DNA of 7,108 nt, taken from the NCBI GenBank assembly GCA_945835085.1, contig CAMAIG010000075.1:1-7108 (forward strand), read 5' to 3'. The notes below the pieces were generated by a model that saw nothing but the letters and a program-made list of their open reading frames with translations, was not told the DNA's origin and did not search any database. The DNA is from an uncultured Ruminococcus sp. (lineage in GTDB: Bacteria; Bacillota; Clostridia; Oscillospirales; Ruminococcaceae). A program made the translations under genes and the position numbers. This document shows, one piece after another, positions 1 through 6,958 of the stretch (positions are counted from its first letter, which is position 1; the number at the start of each line of letters is the position of its first letter).

Positions 1-1968
1 CTCCTCGTCCAGCACAAGTGCCTCCAGAAGCGCCTGACTGCCGAAAAACTTGTTGTCAACTGCTTTGAGATCCTCGTCTGTCATGAAATAGTCATATGCA
101 AAGCCCATTGGGATATATGCCTTGTTCTCATAAGCAAGCATATTTCCGTAAACACCCTTGTACTCAAAGCTTTCAATGGAATTTGACAGAATGGGAAAAG
201 GCTCACGCATCTCATTGCCGTCGTAAAGGGGCATATCAAAATAATATTTTACGGACATCAGCGATCTCAGCGCAGGGTAATTTGCGGGAACATTGGTGTT
301 AACGATCCTCGGAAAACCGACATTCTCGTAAAATTCCGTGATAGAGGGGGTAACGATGCTTATAAAGCTGCTGAATGAGGACATATCCCACATCAGGTTA
401 TAGTTGGTGTAATTCTCGCAAACATCAACTCTCACAAGCTGTTCGCCGTTTTCGCCCATTACCATGGACTCTACCTCGTCCCGTGAGCCGATGCAGGTCT
501 TAATATATTTGTCCTCACCGGAATATGTTGCTTTTCCGAGAAAGACAACAAGAAGCATTAACGCTCCGCAGCAGATAAAGCTTCTTTTCATAAGTCCATT
601 GAGCCTTGCCATATTATCCGAAAGGCTCTTGTCACCAAGCATTGTGTACATAAGAGCAAGGCAGGCAGCCGCTCCCAGTGACTCGATCAGCAGATAATTA
701 ATATCAACGTCAAAGCTCTCCGATACTGCATTAAGGATAAGCCCGATAACAAGGTATGCCCCTGCCGCTCCCATGCATGGGATTATGCCCTTTTTAAAGA
801 GCATGACGTCCTCGCCCGCCGCCGCAGCGGTCATGACGCACATAATTAGCACAGGCATATAGAACCATCTTGCATAGTAGGTGCTGTTGAACATATAAAA
901 TGCGGAATTAAGCACAGGCACAAGCATACAAGCCCCGCAGATAATGAGCATCAGAGCGGGCATATCCTTCTTAGGCTTTCGTGAAAGATAGGCGATCACT
1001 CCGCACAAGGACACAAAGGGAAGATATGCGGAAGCGGAGGAGCAGCCCAGATCCTCCGAAACGGATATTGCAGGGTCAAGGCAAATATCGGGGATAGTGA
1101 AGAAGCTTTTCAGGATAAAGAGATATGTTATCGGCTCCTTTGAGTAGATAAGGCTGTTTTCGGGAGAAATAAGGCTCCCTGCACGATTATCGCTCAGCAC
1201 AGCCTCAATAGCAGGAAGGAGTATCACAGCACTGCAGGCCGTTCCGATTACAGCTTCAAAGGCATAACCGGCAAAGCCCTTCGGGGAAAATCTGTATCTT
1301 CCCGTAAAAACGTTCACGGCAAAATAGATAACCGTAAATACAGCCATTCCCGCAAAGAAAAAGTAGTTGGTAATGGCACATAAAGCCACCGTAAGAGCAA
1401 AGATGCCCTTTTTGTTTTTCATAAAAAGCTGATCGGAAGCATAAAGCAGCAAAGGAAAGAATGCAGCCGCATCATGGAAATGGTTGAAAACGATGTTATA
1501 AAGCTGAAATCCCGAAAATGCATACAGCATAGCTCCCAGGCAGCAGGCATTTGTATTTTCCGAAAAGCCTCGGATATAAGCATAAGCCGTAAGAGCAGCA
1601 ACAGCTGTTTTAAGGCTTAGAAGCCATGGCATAAGATAGGGCAGCGCCTCATTGGGAAAGGGCACCGTGAGCCAGAAGAAGGGGCTTCCTATCAGATAAA
1701 AGCCGTAGGACTTTATAATATCCGAGCCAAGCTCCGTGGTATGATCCCACATTAGCCTGCCCTCTCTCACAGCCTCGTGAACGTGGTAATAGAAGGGTAT
1801 CTGCTGAAAATTGTAGTCGCCGTAATATATGAACAAGCCGCCCCTCATAATGGCAAAGAACATAAACACCACCGCACTTATGCCAAAAGCCAGAACAAAG
1901 GTGAACAGATATTTTTCCTTTCTGTCATTATCCAAAAGAGCCAAGGGAGGATTTTTCTGCTTATCCAT
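1..1968 (-). CDS. YfhO-family multipass membrane protein, putative GT-C glycosyltransferase (3' end cut by window)
   Basis: The frame is open from an ATG at 1968 to the window edge, giving 656 residues with no stop; family members are usually about 850-900, so the last quarter is missing. The start is supported by GAGGTG at 1978-1973, four bases upstream. A cytoplasmic N-terminus precedes a first membrane helix (about 21-41). An extracellular loop follows with the YfhO-typical pattern GDYNFQQIPF (D51 on), then LMWDHTTELGSD. About a dozen more hydrophobic segments run to about residue 480, then an extracellular domain containing the family-like stretch AYIPMGFAYDYF (617-628). In Bacillus and Listeria, YfhO is linked to adding sugars to lipoteichoic acid outside the membrane, and an acidic residue in the first outer loop is typical of GT-C enzymes; D51 is the candidate. 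The substrate here is unknown. It starts 21 bases after the transglutaminase stop, so it is probably cotranscribed. Confidence 0.88.
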   Translation of the reverse strand, partial: MDKQKNPPLALLDNDRKEKYLFTFVLAFGISAVVFMFFAIMRGGLFIYYGDYNFQQIPFYYHVHEAVREGRLMWDHTTELGSDIIKSYGFYLIGSPFFWLTVPFPNEALPYLMPWLLSLKTAVAALTAYAYIRGFSENTNACCLGAMLYAFSGFQLYNIVFNHFHDAAAFFPLLLYASDQLFMKNKKGIFALTVALCAITNYFFFAGMAVFTVIYFAVNVFTGRYRFSPKGFAGYAFEAVIGTACSAVILLPAIEAVLSDNRAGSLISPENSLIYSKEPITYLFILKSFFTIPDICLDPAISVSEDLGCSSASAYLPFVSLCGVIAYLSRKPKKDMPALMLIICGACMLVPVLNSAFYMFNSTYYARWFYMPVLIMCVMTAAAAGEDVMLFKKGIIPCMGAAGAYLVIGLILNAVSESFDVDINYLLIESLGAAACLALMYTMLGDKSLSDNMARLNGLMKRSFICCGALMLLVVFLGKATYSGEDKYIKTCIGSRDEVESMVMGENGEQLVRVDVCENYTNYNLMWDMSSFSSFISIVTPSITEFYENVGFPRIVNTNVPANYPALRSLMSVKYYFDMPLYDGNEMREPFPILSNSIESFEYKGVYGNMLAYENKAYIPMGFAYDYFMTDEDLKAVDNKFFGSQALLEALVLDEE

Positions 1969-1989
1969 AGCGCACCTCAACAAATAGTA

Positions 1990-4686
1990 TTATTTGCAGT
2001 AAATATCCGAACAGTATAAATATTTCATGATAAAAGCTTTCGCACCGCTTTTATCGGGAGCATTTTTCACAAGAGCATTGTAAGCCTCCGAAGCAGCATT
2101 TGCCTCCGAAGCGGTAACGCCGCCGCCGAAACGTGCTTTGAGAGCAGTGCCGATTATCACCTTACATTCCTCTTTGCGAAGCTTGCCCGAAGCAGAAAGC
2201 TCGGCGGGCAGCTCATCAGCCCCGGAAGAAGGCTTTATGCCATAGCCTGCCGCCAGCTTCAGAAGCATTCGGTAAATATCACGGGCAGCCTTGGGGGGGG
2301 CTTTGCTTATCCTTCTTCGGCGAAGGGCAATTATAATGCTTCTTCTCAGTAAAACCGCTCCGGGAACTGCCCCGCAGATAAGAATGAACAAGAATATCTT
2401 CCCGATGATCCTCAGGGCATCGGCGCTTAACTCACTGCTTATCTCAGAAGGCGGGATATTGTCGGAGTAAGCTCCTTCCGACAGGAAGCTTCCCGCAGTG
2501 ATATATGTCACAGCACTGCCGCCGTCATTGCCGTTATTTCCGTAATTGTCATTATTTCCGTCATTTATATAGTCGGTGCTTATTTCCTCATAATATTCGG
2601 ACGAGCCTGTGCCGCCCTGCACCTGCTCCGTTCCTCCTGTGATGCGGGTGGTTTCCGTGCCGTTATCATCGGGCAGAAGGGTGACCGTGGTGCTTTCATA
2701 GCCTTCTTCCGAGGGAACAGTGGTTTCGGTGTAATTTTCCTCCTCAGATTCCTCCGTTATCGTAGTAAAGGTATCGGCATACATGGGCGCCTCGGTAGTT
2801 ACCTCGGTTATCTCCGAAACCTTTTCCCCAGGGGTACCGGGGCTTGAAGTAACAGCCACATTTCCATAGCCGGGAGTGGCCTCGAAAATTATCCAGCCAA
2901 AGCCGTCCACATAGACCTCAGCCCAGGCATGGGCACGGCTGTCGGGAACGCTTACGGTCACATAGCCATCGGAAGGGGTGTAGCTCTTTATATCGTCGGA
3001 CTTAATTATAAAGCCCTCGCAGTATCTTGCGGGAATGCCCCTTGAACGGCACAGCAGCACCGCCGCCGAAGCAAAATGCGTACAGCTTCCCTTATGATTT
3101 TCCGTCAGGAACCACTGTGCAAAATCCGTACCGAAGGGCTTTTTGCCCGACTCCAGGCTGTATTCGCAAATAGAAGCAAGCTGCTTTCTGATGTAATCAA
3201 GCTCGTCCTCCAGCCCGCTGCCCCTGTAATCCTCGAAAAATTCCTCGGCGCAGTCAAAGGTTTCGGGCACATCAAGGCAATAGCTATATGCATGATCTCT
3301 GAGCCTTGACTCATCCTCAAAAATTTCCGCAGGAAGGCTTAGGCTGCCCGAAGCGGTGATAATATCAGCCCTGAGGTTATTCTTATCGGGGAAATATACT
3401 CCAAAGCGCCTGCGTCTGCCATCGGTTTCAAGAAGCCCTGCGGCATTCTCGGGGAAATACTTTGTAGAAGCGGACATACCGGTATTCAGCACAATAACGC
3501 TCTTTGACTTCATATCCTCATAACCGGGAAGGTATTTCAGCATTCTTCCGCTGAAAAATTCCTGGGAGCTTATCTTTGTGTTAAGCTGCGGCATAGCGGG
3601 ACCCTTATCCCATCTTGTACCCGTGTAAACCGTTCCCGTGAAGCCCTTCAGGTACATAGTTCCTGCCGTTGCGGGAAGAGTTACCTCCAGCATATTCTTT
3701 CCCGAAAACTCCACGCTGTCCACATTGCCGAGCTTGCCGTCATGAGTAAGGCTGCCGTCGGAGGGTATTATGGCAGCCCTCAAATCCTCCTTGAATTTTT
3801 CCCAGCTGAAGGTCCTCATGTAGACCTTCACATTGTTTCTGAAGCTTTCGGCTTCCTCGCTCCGTTCAAAGCCCGAGGAAACCGCACAGGCACCGACAAA
3901 GCAGATCATCATGGCAATGCCTGCCGCAAGAAGGCTCTGGGCAGACACCTTTGCAAAAAGATGATCGGCACTCCTGTCCTCAAAAGCGCCCATCTCGGTT
4001 ATCTCCGCAGCAAGAGCGCCGCACTGACACACAAGGAGCAAACAAAATGCAGCGTAATTTGGCACCAGCCCGAAAAACAGGCACAGCTCCGCCAAGGGAA
4101 AGGTTGCGCCGAAAACCAGCAGTGCATTGGGATTTTTGACCATTCCCCTGCAGACCACGGCACAGATAAGCAGAATTAGCACGGTCATAGCCGTTTCCGA
4201 GCAGACATTGGGGCTTATGAGCACACCCTTTTTGTCGGTAATGATATCCATCTCAAAGATCGGCTCAGACCTGTATTTTGTATACATAGCCGCCATAAAC
4301 ATATTAGCGGTGTTCTTAACGCCTGCAATAATTATCTTTAGATTTAAAAGCCCGTAGGCAAGCACAGCAATAACTCCGCCTCTGCTAAGCCATGAAGACA
4401 GCTTCGGCTTTTTCTCACACAGAGCAAAGGAAAGGGAAAAATATGCCCAGCCGACAAATGCGAGCAGCCCCGCCTTTTTCATGGAAAAATGGAAAAACAT
4501 ATCCTCACTGCATGATGTGATAAAGCAGAAGATCGTTCCGAAAATGCCCGCAGCCGCAATTATGCTGCGTATCACGAACCATATAAGAGGGGTGTTTCCG
4601 TTTCCTGCGATATGCATACTCATATAAATCGGAGTCGGCAGCCCGCAGTTATTTTTATCGGGGATAAATCTGTTCAAGAAGTTCAT
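1990..4686 (-). CDS. Membrane-anchored transglutaminase-like protein (TgpA/DUF3488-type architecture)
   Basis: 898 residues. About seven N-terminal membrane helices (near 34-59, 72-90, 104-122, 165-180, 187-208, 212-229, 250-270) are followed by a large extracellular part. The transglutaminase core shows GSCTHFASAAVLLCRSRGIPARY with putative nucleophile C535, RAHAWAEVY with H586, and GWIIFEATPG where E602 takes the usual Asp place. A Thr/Glu/Asn/Gly linker (about 623-757) leads to one last helix (758-781) and a basic, then helical cytoplasmic tail (782-898) resembling the DUF4129 type found at the end of such proteins. Family members may be proteases, cross-linking enzymes or amidases on envelope substrates; the reaction here cannot be told. 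The start lies 11 bases after the DUF58 stop with only a weak GGTG (4695-4692), so translation may depend on ribosomes arriving from DUF58. Internal Met22 and Met24 have no better ribosome site. Confidence 0.93.
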   Translation of the reverse strand: MNFLNRFIPDKNNCGLPTPIYMSMHIAGNGNTPLIWFVIRSIIAAAGIFGTIFCFITSCSEDMFFHFSMKKAGLLAFVGWAYFSLSFALCEKKPKLSSWLSRGGVIAVLAYGLLNLKIIIAGVKNTANMFMAAMYTKYRSEPIFEMDIITDKKGVLISPNVCSETAMTVLILLICAVVCRGMVKNPNALLVFGATFPLAELCLFFGLVPNYAAFCLLLVCQCGALAAEITEMGAFEDRSADHLFAKVSAQSLLAAGIAMMICFVGACAVSSGFERSEEAESFRNNVKVYMRTFSWEKFKEDLRAAIIPSDGSLTHDGKLGNVDSVEFSGKNMLEVTLPATAGTMYLKGFTGTVYTGTRWDKGPAMPQLNTKISSQEFFSGRMLKYLPGYEDMKSKSVIVLNTGMSASTKYFPENAAGLLETDGRRRRFGVYFPDKNNLRADIITASGSLSLPAEIFEDESRLRDHAYSYCLDVPETFDCAEEFFEDYRGSGLEDELDYIRKQLASICEYSLESGKKPFGTDFAQWFLTENHKGSCTHFASAAVLLCRSRGIPARYCEGFIIKSDDIKSYTPSDGYVTVSVPDSRAHAWAEVYVDGFGWIIFEATPGYGNVAVTSSPGTPGEKVSEITEVTTEAPMYADTFTTITEESEEENYTETTVPSEEGYESTTVTLLPDDNGTETTRITGGTEQVQGGTGSSEYYEEISTDYINDGNNDNYGNNGNDGGSAVTYITAGSFLSEGAYSDNIPPSEISSELSADALRIIGKIFLFILICGAVPGAVLLRRSIIIALRRRRISKAPPKAARDIYRMLLKLAAGYGIKPSSGADELPAELSASGKLRKEECKVIIGTALKARFGGGVTASEANAASEAYNALVKNAPDKSGAKAFIMKYLYCSDIYCK
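2293..2300 (-). repeat. Run of eight C (coding strand) inside the transglutaminase gene
   Basis: Eight identical bases encode the end of Ala796 and Pro797-Pro798 at the start of the cytoplasmic tail. The frame is intact as written. It is the longest single-base run noticed in a coding part of the window, and a one-base slip would remove the last 100 residues while leaving the catalytic domain and final membrane helix. Confidence 0.7.
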
Positions 4687-4697
4687 ATAAGCACCAT

Positions 4698-5711
4698 TCA
4701 GCTTTCTATGCTGCAGTAAACGAAGCCCGCTTCGGGCAGCATTCCTGAAAAATCCGCCGCCGCCAGAGCCTTTGCCGCAGGAAAATATGCCGAGCGGTCA
4801 AAGAATTCCGCAGCGCAGCCGTTTTCCAGCTCAATATATCTGCATGGAGCGCCCTCGGGTACAGCCACATACACCTGAGCGCCGCTTTCGCAGAGGAAAA
4901 AAGCGCAGCTCATAAGCTTTTCAAAAATACGGTCACGCATTTCAAGGTCAAAGCCGTTATCATTCCTTGCCTTGGAAAAATCGGCGCTGAGAAGATATTT
5001 GTTACTGCTCTGTACCGAAAGCACCTTGACAATATCGCTGTCAAATCTTGCACTGAGCTTGTAATGCATCATAGAAAGCCTGTCCCCGGGAGCAAATTCT
5101 CTGAACCCGCTTACATCGCCGGGGTCGCATTCACCGTGTCTTACAGCCATGTCCGTTTCCTCGGGGCATTCGAGAGGCGGCATCGAAAGCATACGCATAG
5201 CCTCGTCGTAATGCTTTTCCGATATCTTGGGGATAATATATGCCGCTCCTCCAAGATTATTTTTCTTAAAGCATTTAACGGAAAAGAGCCTCAGCAGGTC
5301 GTATATCTTCACATATTCAAGAGTGACCTCCACCCCGCCGCAGTGCTCGCCATTTATATTCACCGCCACGGTTTCCGTTCCGAAGGCAGGGAGAGGAACG
5401 TCCGCAGTGTAACGGCTCACATTGCCTGTGGGCTTAAAAACGGTCTTTACGCATACCCTGCAGCCCGAAAGAGGAAACAGAGAGTTATTGCAGATATCGA
5501 AGCACACCGCACCCTCGGTATTCTTATAAAAGGCAGTGCTTGATTTTTTTACCGAGCATCTGAGGAAAGCAGCGCAGATAATCACCTGAATAAACAGCAG
5601 CACAGGAAGAATTATAAGGGTCAGCAGCAGGATATAGGAAAGCTTATCCTGATAAAGCGGATAAAACAGCGCCGCAGCAATAAGCAGAATAATATATAAC
5701 AGCCTTGTCAT
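4698..5711 (-). CDS. DUF58 domain membrane protein
   Basis: 337 residues. Two N-terminal membrane helices (about 4-18 and 24-50) form a hairpin with a very short outer loop, placing the rest in the cytoplasm. A beta-rich middle (about 60-150) precedes the DUF58 signature at 196-230: DPGDVSGFREFAPGDRL, then HYKLSAR (H216 to R222), matching the family consensus of a GD-containing turn followed by H-W-K-x-S-A-R, with Tyr217 for Trp. The C-terminal third fits the vWA-like half of such proteins, but the metal-site motif is incomplete: D244-F-S246-K-A248 instead of DxSxS. The start at 5711 is backed by AAGGGAG (5723-5717), five bases upstream. DUF58 proteins are commonly paired with MoxR ATPases and transglutaminases, and act as their presumed membrane partner. 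The TGA stop overlaps an out-of-frame ATG, and the next gene begins 11 bases on. Confidence 0.92.
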   Translation of the reverse strand: MTRLLYIILLIAAALFYPLYQDKLSYILLLTLIILPVLLFIQVIICAAFLRCSVKKSSTAFYKNTEGAVCFDICNNSLFPLSGCRVCVKTVFKPTGNVSRYTADVPLPAFGTETVAVNINGEHCGGVEVTLEYVKIYDLLRLFSVKCFKKNNLGGAAYIIPKISEKHYDEAMRMLSMPPLECPEETDMAVRHGECDPGDVSGFREFAPGDRLSMMHYKLSARFDSDIVKVLSVQSSNKYLLSADFSKARNDNGFDLEMRDRIFEKLMSCAFFLCESGAQVYVAVPEGAPCRYIELENGCAAEFFDRSAYFPAAKALAAADFSGMLPEAGFVYCSIES

Positions 5712-5728
5712 AGGCGCTCCCTTCTATC

Positions 5729-5854
5729 CTAATAAATACGCAGCAGTGCTGCAGAAACAGAAACCTTATCAACAGCACACAGAATTAAAAATTCCGCAAT
5801 TACCACTGCCGCTATAAAAAGCAGAGCCGCAGCCCTTTTCAGTTTGCGTTTCAT
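5729..5854 (-). CDS. 41-residue single-pass membrane miniprotein between the MoxR and DUF58 genes
   Basis: An ATG at 5854 opens a 41-codon frame ending at TAG (5731-5729). The predicted protein has a strongly basic start (MKRKLKR), an uninterrupted hydrophobic stretch at about 8-28 with one acidic residue inside it (E21), and a 13-residue tail ending LLRIY. By the positive-inside rule the tail should face outward. GGGAG at 5867-5863 lies eight bases before the ATG, a normal spacing. The stop is five bases before the DUF58 Shine-Dalgarno, so the frame sits tightly between two genes of the same strand and could couple translation into DUF58. I do not recognise a family. It could be a small subunit of the MoxR/DUF58/transglutaminase assembly, or a leader peptide whose translation matters more than its product. 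It is unlikely to be only a chance frame, given basic start, helix, ribosome site and spacing together. Confidence 0.68.
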   Translation of the reverse strand: MKRKLKRAAALLFIAAVVIAEFLILCAVDKVSVSAALLRIY

Positions 5855-5874
5855 AATTATCACTCCCGATAATT
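5855..5874 (-). promoter_or_regulatory. Inverted repeat with the miniprotein ribosome binding site in its loop
   Basis: On the minus strand, AATTATC and GATAATT form a perfect seven-base inverted repeat around the six-base loop GGGAGT. The loop is the Shine-Dalgarno site and the second arm ends next to the ATG at 5854. The stem has only one G-C pair, so it would be weak and possibly sensitive to temperature or ribosome binding. Chance is a real alternative in such an AT-rich gap. Confidence 0.4.
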
Positions 5875-5918
5875 GAAACACATGAGCGGCTCAAAACGTT
5901 ACATCATATTAAAAATAA

Positions 5919-6872
5919 TCACAGCTTAGGAGCGGGGACATCTCTGAAAATGTCACCGAGTGCAGCCCTTATCTCGCTGTCGGAGGGGAGCCTGCCCCTT
6001 ACTCTTGCAGGAATGACCCTGTGAGCGCAGACATCGCCGTAAACGAATTTAACGTCATCGGGGATAACATATGACCTGCCGTTGAACATAGCGGAGCATT
6101 TAGCCATGGCAGCCGCAGAAACGGAGCCTCTGGGGCTTACACCCAGTTCAAACCTCTTGTCCGAGCGTGTAGCCGCAGCAAGCCTTGCAATATAATCATA
6201 TATCTCGTCGCTGACAAAAATGTCCTCTGCAGCGCTTCTGAGGGTAATTATATCGTTGATGGTCATAGCCTGCAGGACGCAGGGTGCAGTTTTCTTTGAA
6301 GCCCTTGATTTAAGGATAGCCGCCTCCTGGGAAACATCGGGATATCCCATAGAAAGCCTTACCATAAACCTGTCAAGCTGTGATTCGGGCAGGAGCTGAG
6401 TGCCTGCGGAGCCTGAGGGATTCTGAGTGGCAAGCACGATAAAGGGGTCGGGAAGCTGTCTTGTAACATGGTCAACAGTTACCGAACCTTCCTCCATAGC
6501 CTCCAGCAGGGCAGACTGAGTCTTGCTGGAGGTGCGATTTATCTCATCTGCCAGAAAGAGATTGCAGAACACCGCTCCCTCCCTGAATTCAAACTCGCCT
6601 GTTTTGCGGTTTGGCATATAAAAGCCCGTAACATCGGCAGGCATAACATCGGAGGTAAACTGCATTCTGTTATATTCCAGGGAAAGCGCCTTGGAAAAAG
6701 CCACCGCCATGGTAGTCTTGCCCACTCCCGGGATATCCTCCAGCAGAATATGACCGCCCGCACAGATGGTCATGAGTATCTTAATAATAACATCGTCCTT
6801 GCCGATAACGGCTTTTTTTATCTCCTCCGCAGATTTTTTCAGCAGAGAAATGAGATGTCTGTCAAAATCCAT
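5919..6872 (-). CDS. MoxR-family AAA+ ATPase
   Basis: 317 residues, the normal family length. The Walker A loop is DIPGVGKTTMA (K52, T53), preceded by GGHILLE as in other MoxR proteins. Walker B is LFLADEINR (D109, E110), sensor 1 is ATQNP (N151), QLDRF (R168) provides the likely arginine finger region, and GVSPRGS (R248) is the sensor 2 arginine. The lid domain fills the rest, with YVIPDDV (268-274) typical of the family. No membrane segment or signal peptide is seen, so it acts in the cytoplasm. MoxR ATPases form rings and are thought to assemble or remodel partner complexes; the DUF58 protein downstream is the likely partner. The start is set by GGAGGAG (6887-6881), eight bases before the ATG and the strongest ribosome site in the window. 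It is the first gene after a terminator, so it probably heads the operon. Confidence 0.96.
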   Translation of the reverse strand: MDFDRHLISLLKKSAEEIKKAVIGKDDVIIKILMTICAGGHILLEDIPGVGKTTMAVAFSKALSLEYNRMQFTSDVMPADVTGFYMPNRKTGEFEFREGAVFCNLFLADEINRTSSKTQSALLEAMEEGSVTVDHVTRQLPDPFIVLATQNPSGSAGTQLLPESQLDRFMVRLSMGYPDVSQEAAILKSRASKKTAPCVLQAMTINDIITLRSAAEDIFVSDEIYDYIARLAAATRSDKRFELGVSPRGSVSAAAMAKCSAMFNGRSYVIPDDVKFVYGDVCAHRVIPARVRGRLPSDSEIRAALGDIFRDVPAPKL

Positions 6873-6880
6873 TTTTTAAG

Positions 6881-6887
6881 CTCCTCC
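6881..6887 (-). promoter_or_regulatory. Strong Shine-Dalgarno site of the MoxR gene
   Basis: GGAGGAG on the minus strand, eight bases before the ATG at 6872. It fixes the start codon. It lies only about ten bases after the last T of the upstream gene's terminator. Confidence 0.85.
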
Positions 6888-6897
6888 GAAAAAAGTC

Positions 6898-6929
6898 AAA
6901 AAAAGCGGCAAGAGCCTTGCCCCTGCCGC
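6898..6929 (-). terminator. Rho-independent terminator of the upstream gene
   Basis: On the minus strand GCGGCA and TGCCGC form six perfect pairs, and the stem continues inward with five more (including two G-U) around an AAG loop, giving about eleven pairs. Seven T residues follow at 6904-6898. It begins 14 bases after the stop codon at 6944, a usual distance. Because it lies between this stop and the MoxR ribosome site, read-through from the upstream gene would pass it and it could also limit MoxR operon expression. Confidence 0.87.
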
Positions 6930-6958
6930 ATAGTAAACTACGATCAGCTCATTGACAG
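6930..6958 (-). promoter_or_regulatory. Possible weak promoter for the MoxR operon
   Basis: CTGTCA (6958-6953) and TACTAT (6935-6930) are separated by 17 bases; each matches four of six consensus positions. A start about seven bases downstream would fall in the first arm of the terminator, so transcripts begun here would lack the full hairpin and escape it. The match is weak and partly inside the upstream coding end. A promoter must still exist somewhere near, since little space is left after the terminator. Confidence 0.25.

Noticed and set aside
96..302. Short plus-strand open frame opposite the YfhO gene
   Set aside because: It is opposite a well-supported YfhO coding region and carries no recognisable motif.
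3742..4179. Plus-strand open frame of 145 residues inside the transglutaminase gene
   Set aside because: It is antisense to the N-terminal membrane region; its composition and lack of motifs fit a shadow frame.
4695..4697. ATG overlapping the DUF58 stop (TGAATG), considered as the transglutaminase start
   Set aside because: It is out of frame with the transglutaminase and meets a stop after four codons.
5064..5543. Plus-strand open frame of 159 residues inside the DUF58 gene
   Set aside because: It is the mirror of a conserved coding region, rich in His/Arg/Ser as antisense frames often are, with no matching motif.
5886..5896. Small palindrome TGAGCCGCTCA after the MoxR stop, considered as a terminator
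   Set aside because: The stem is only four pairs and no T run follows on the minus strand, so termination here is unlikely.
5903..5908. TATGAT on the minus strand, a good -10-like hexamer between the MoxR and miniprotein genes
   Set aside because: No acceptable -35 sequence is found 16-18 bases upstream, and such hexamers are common in AT-rich gaps; an internal promoter is not supported.
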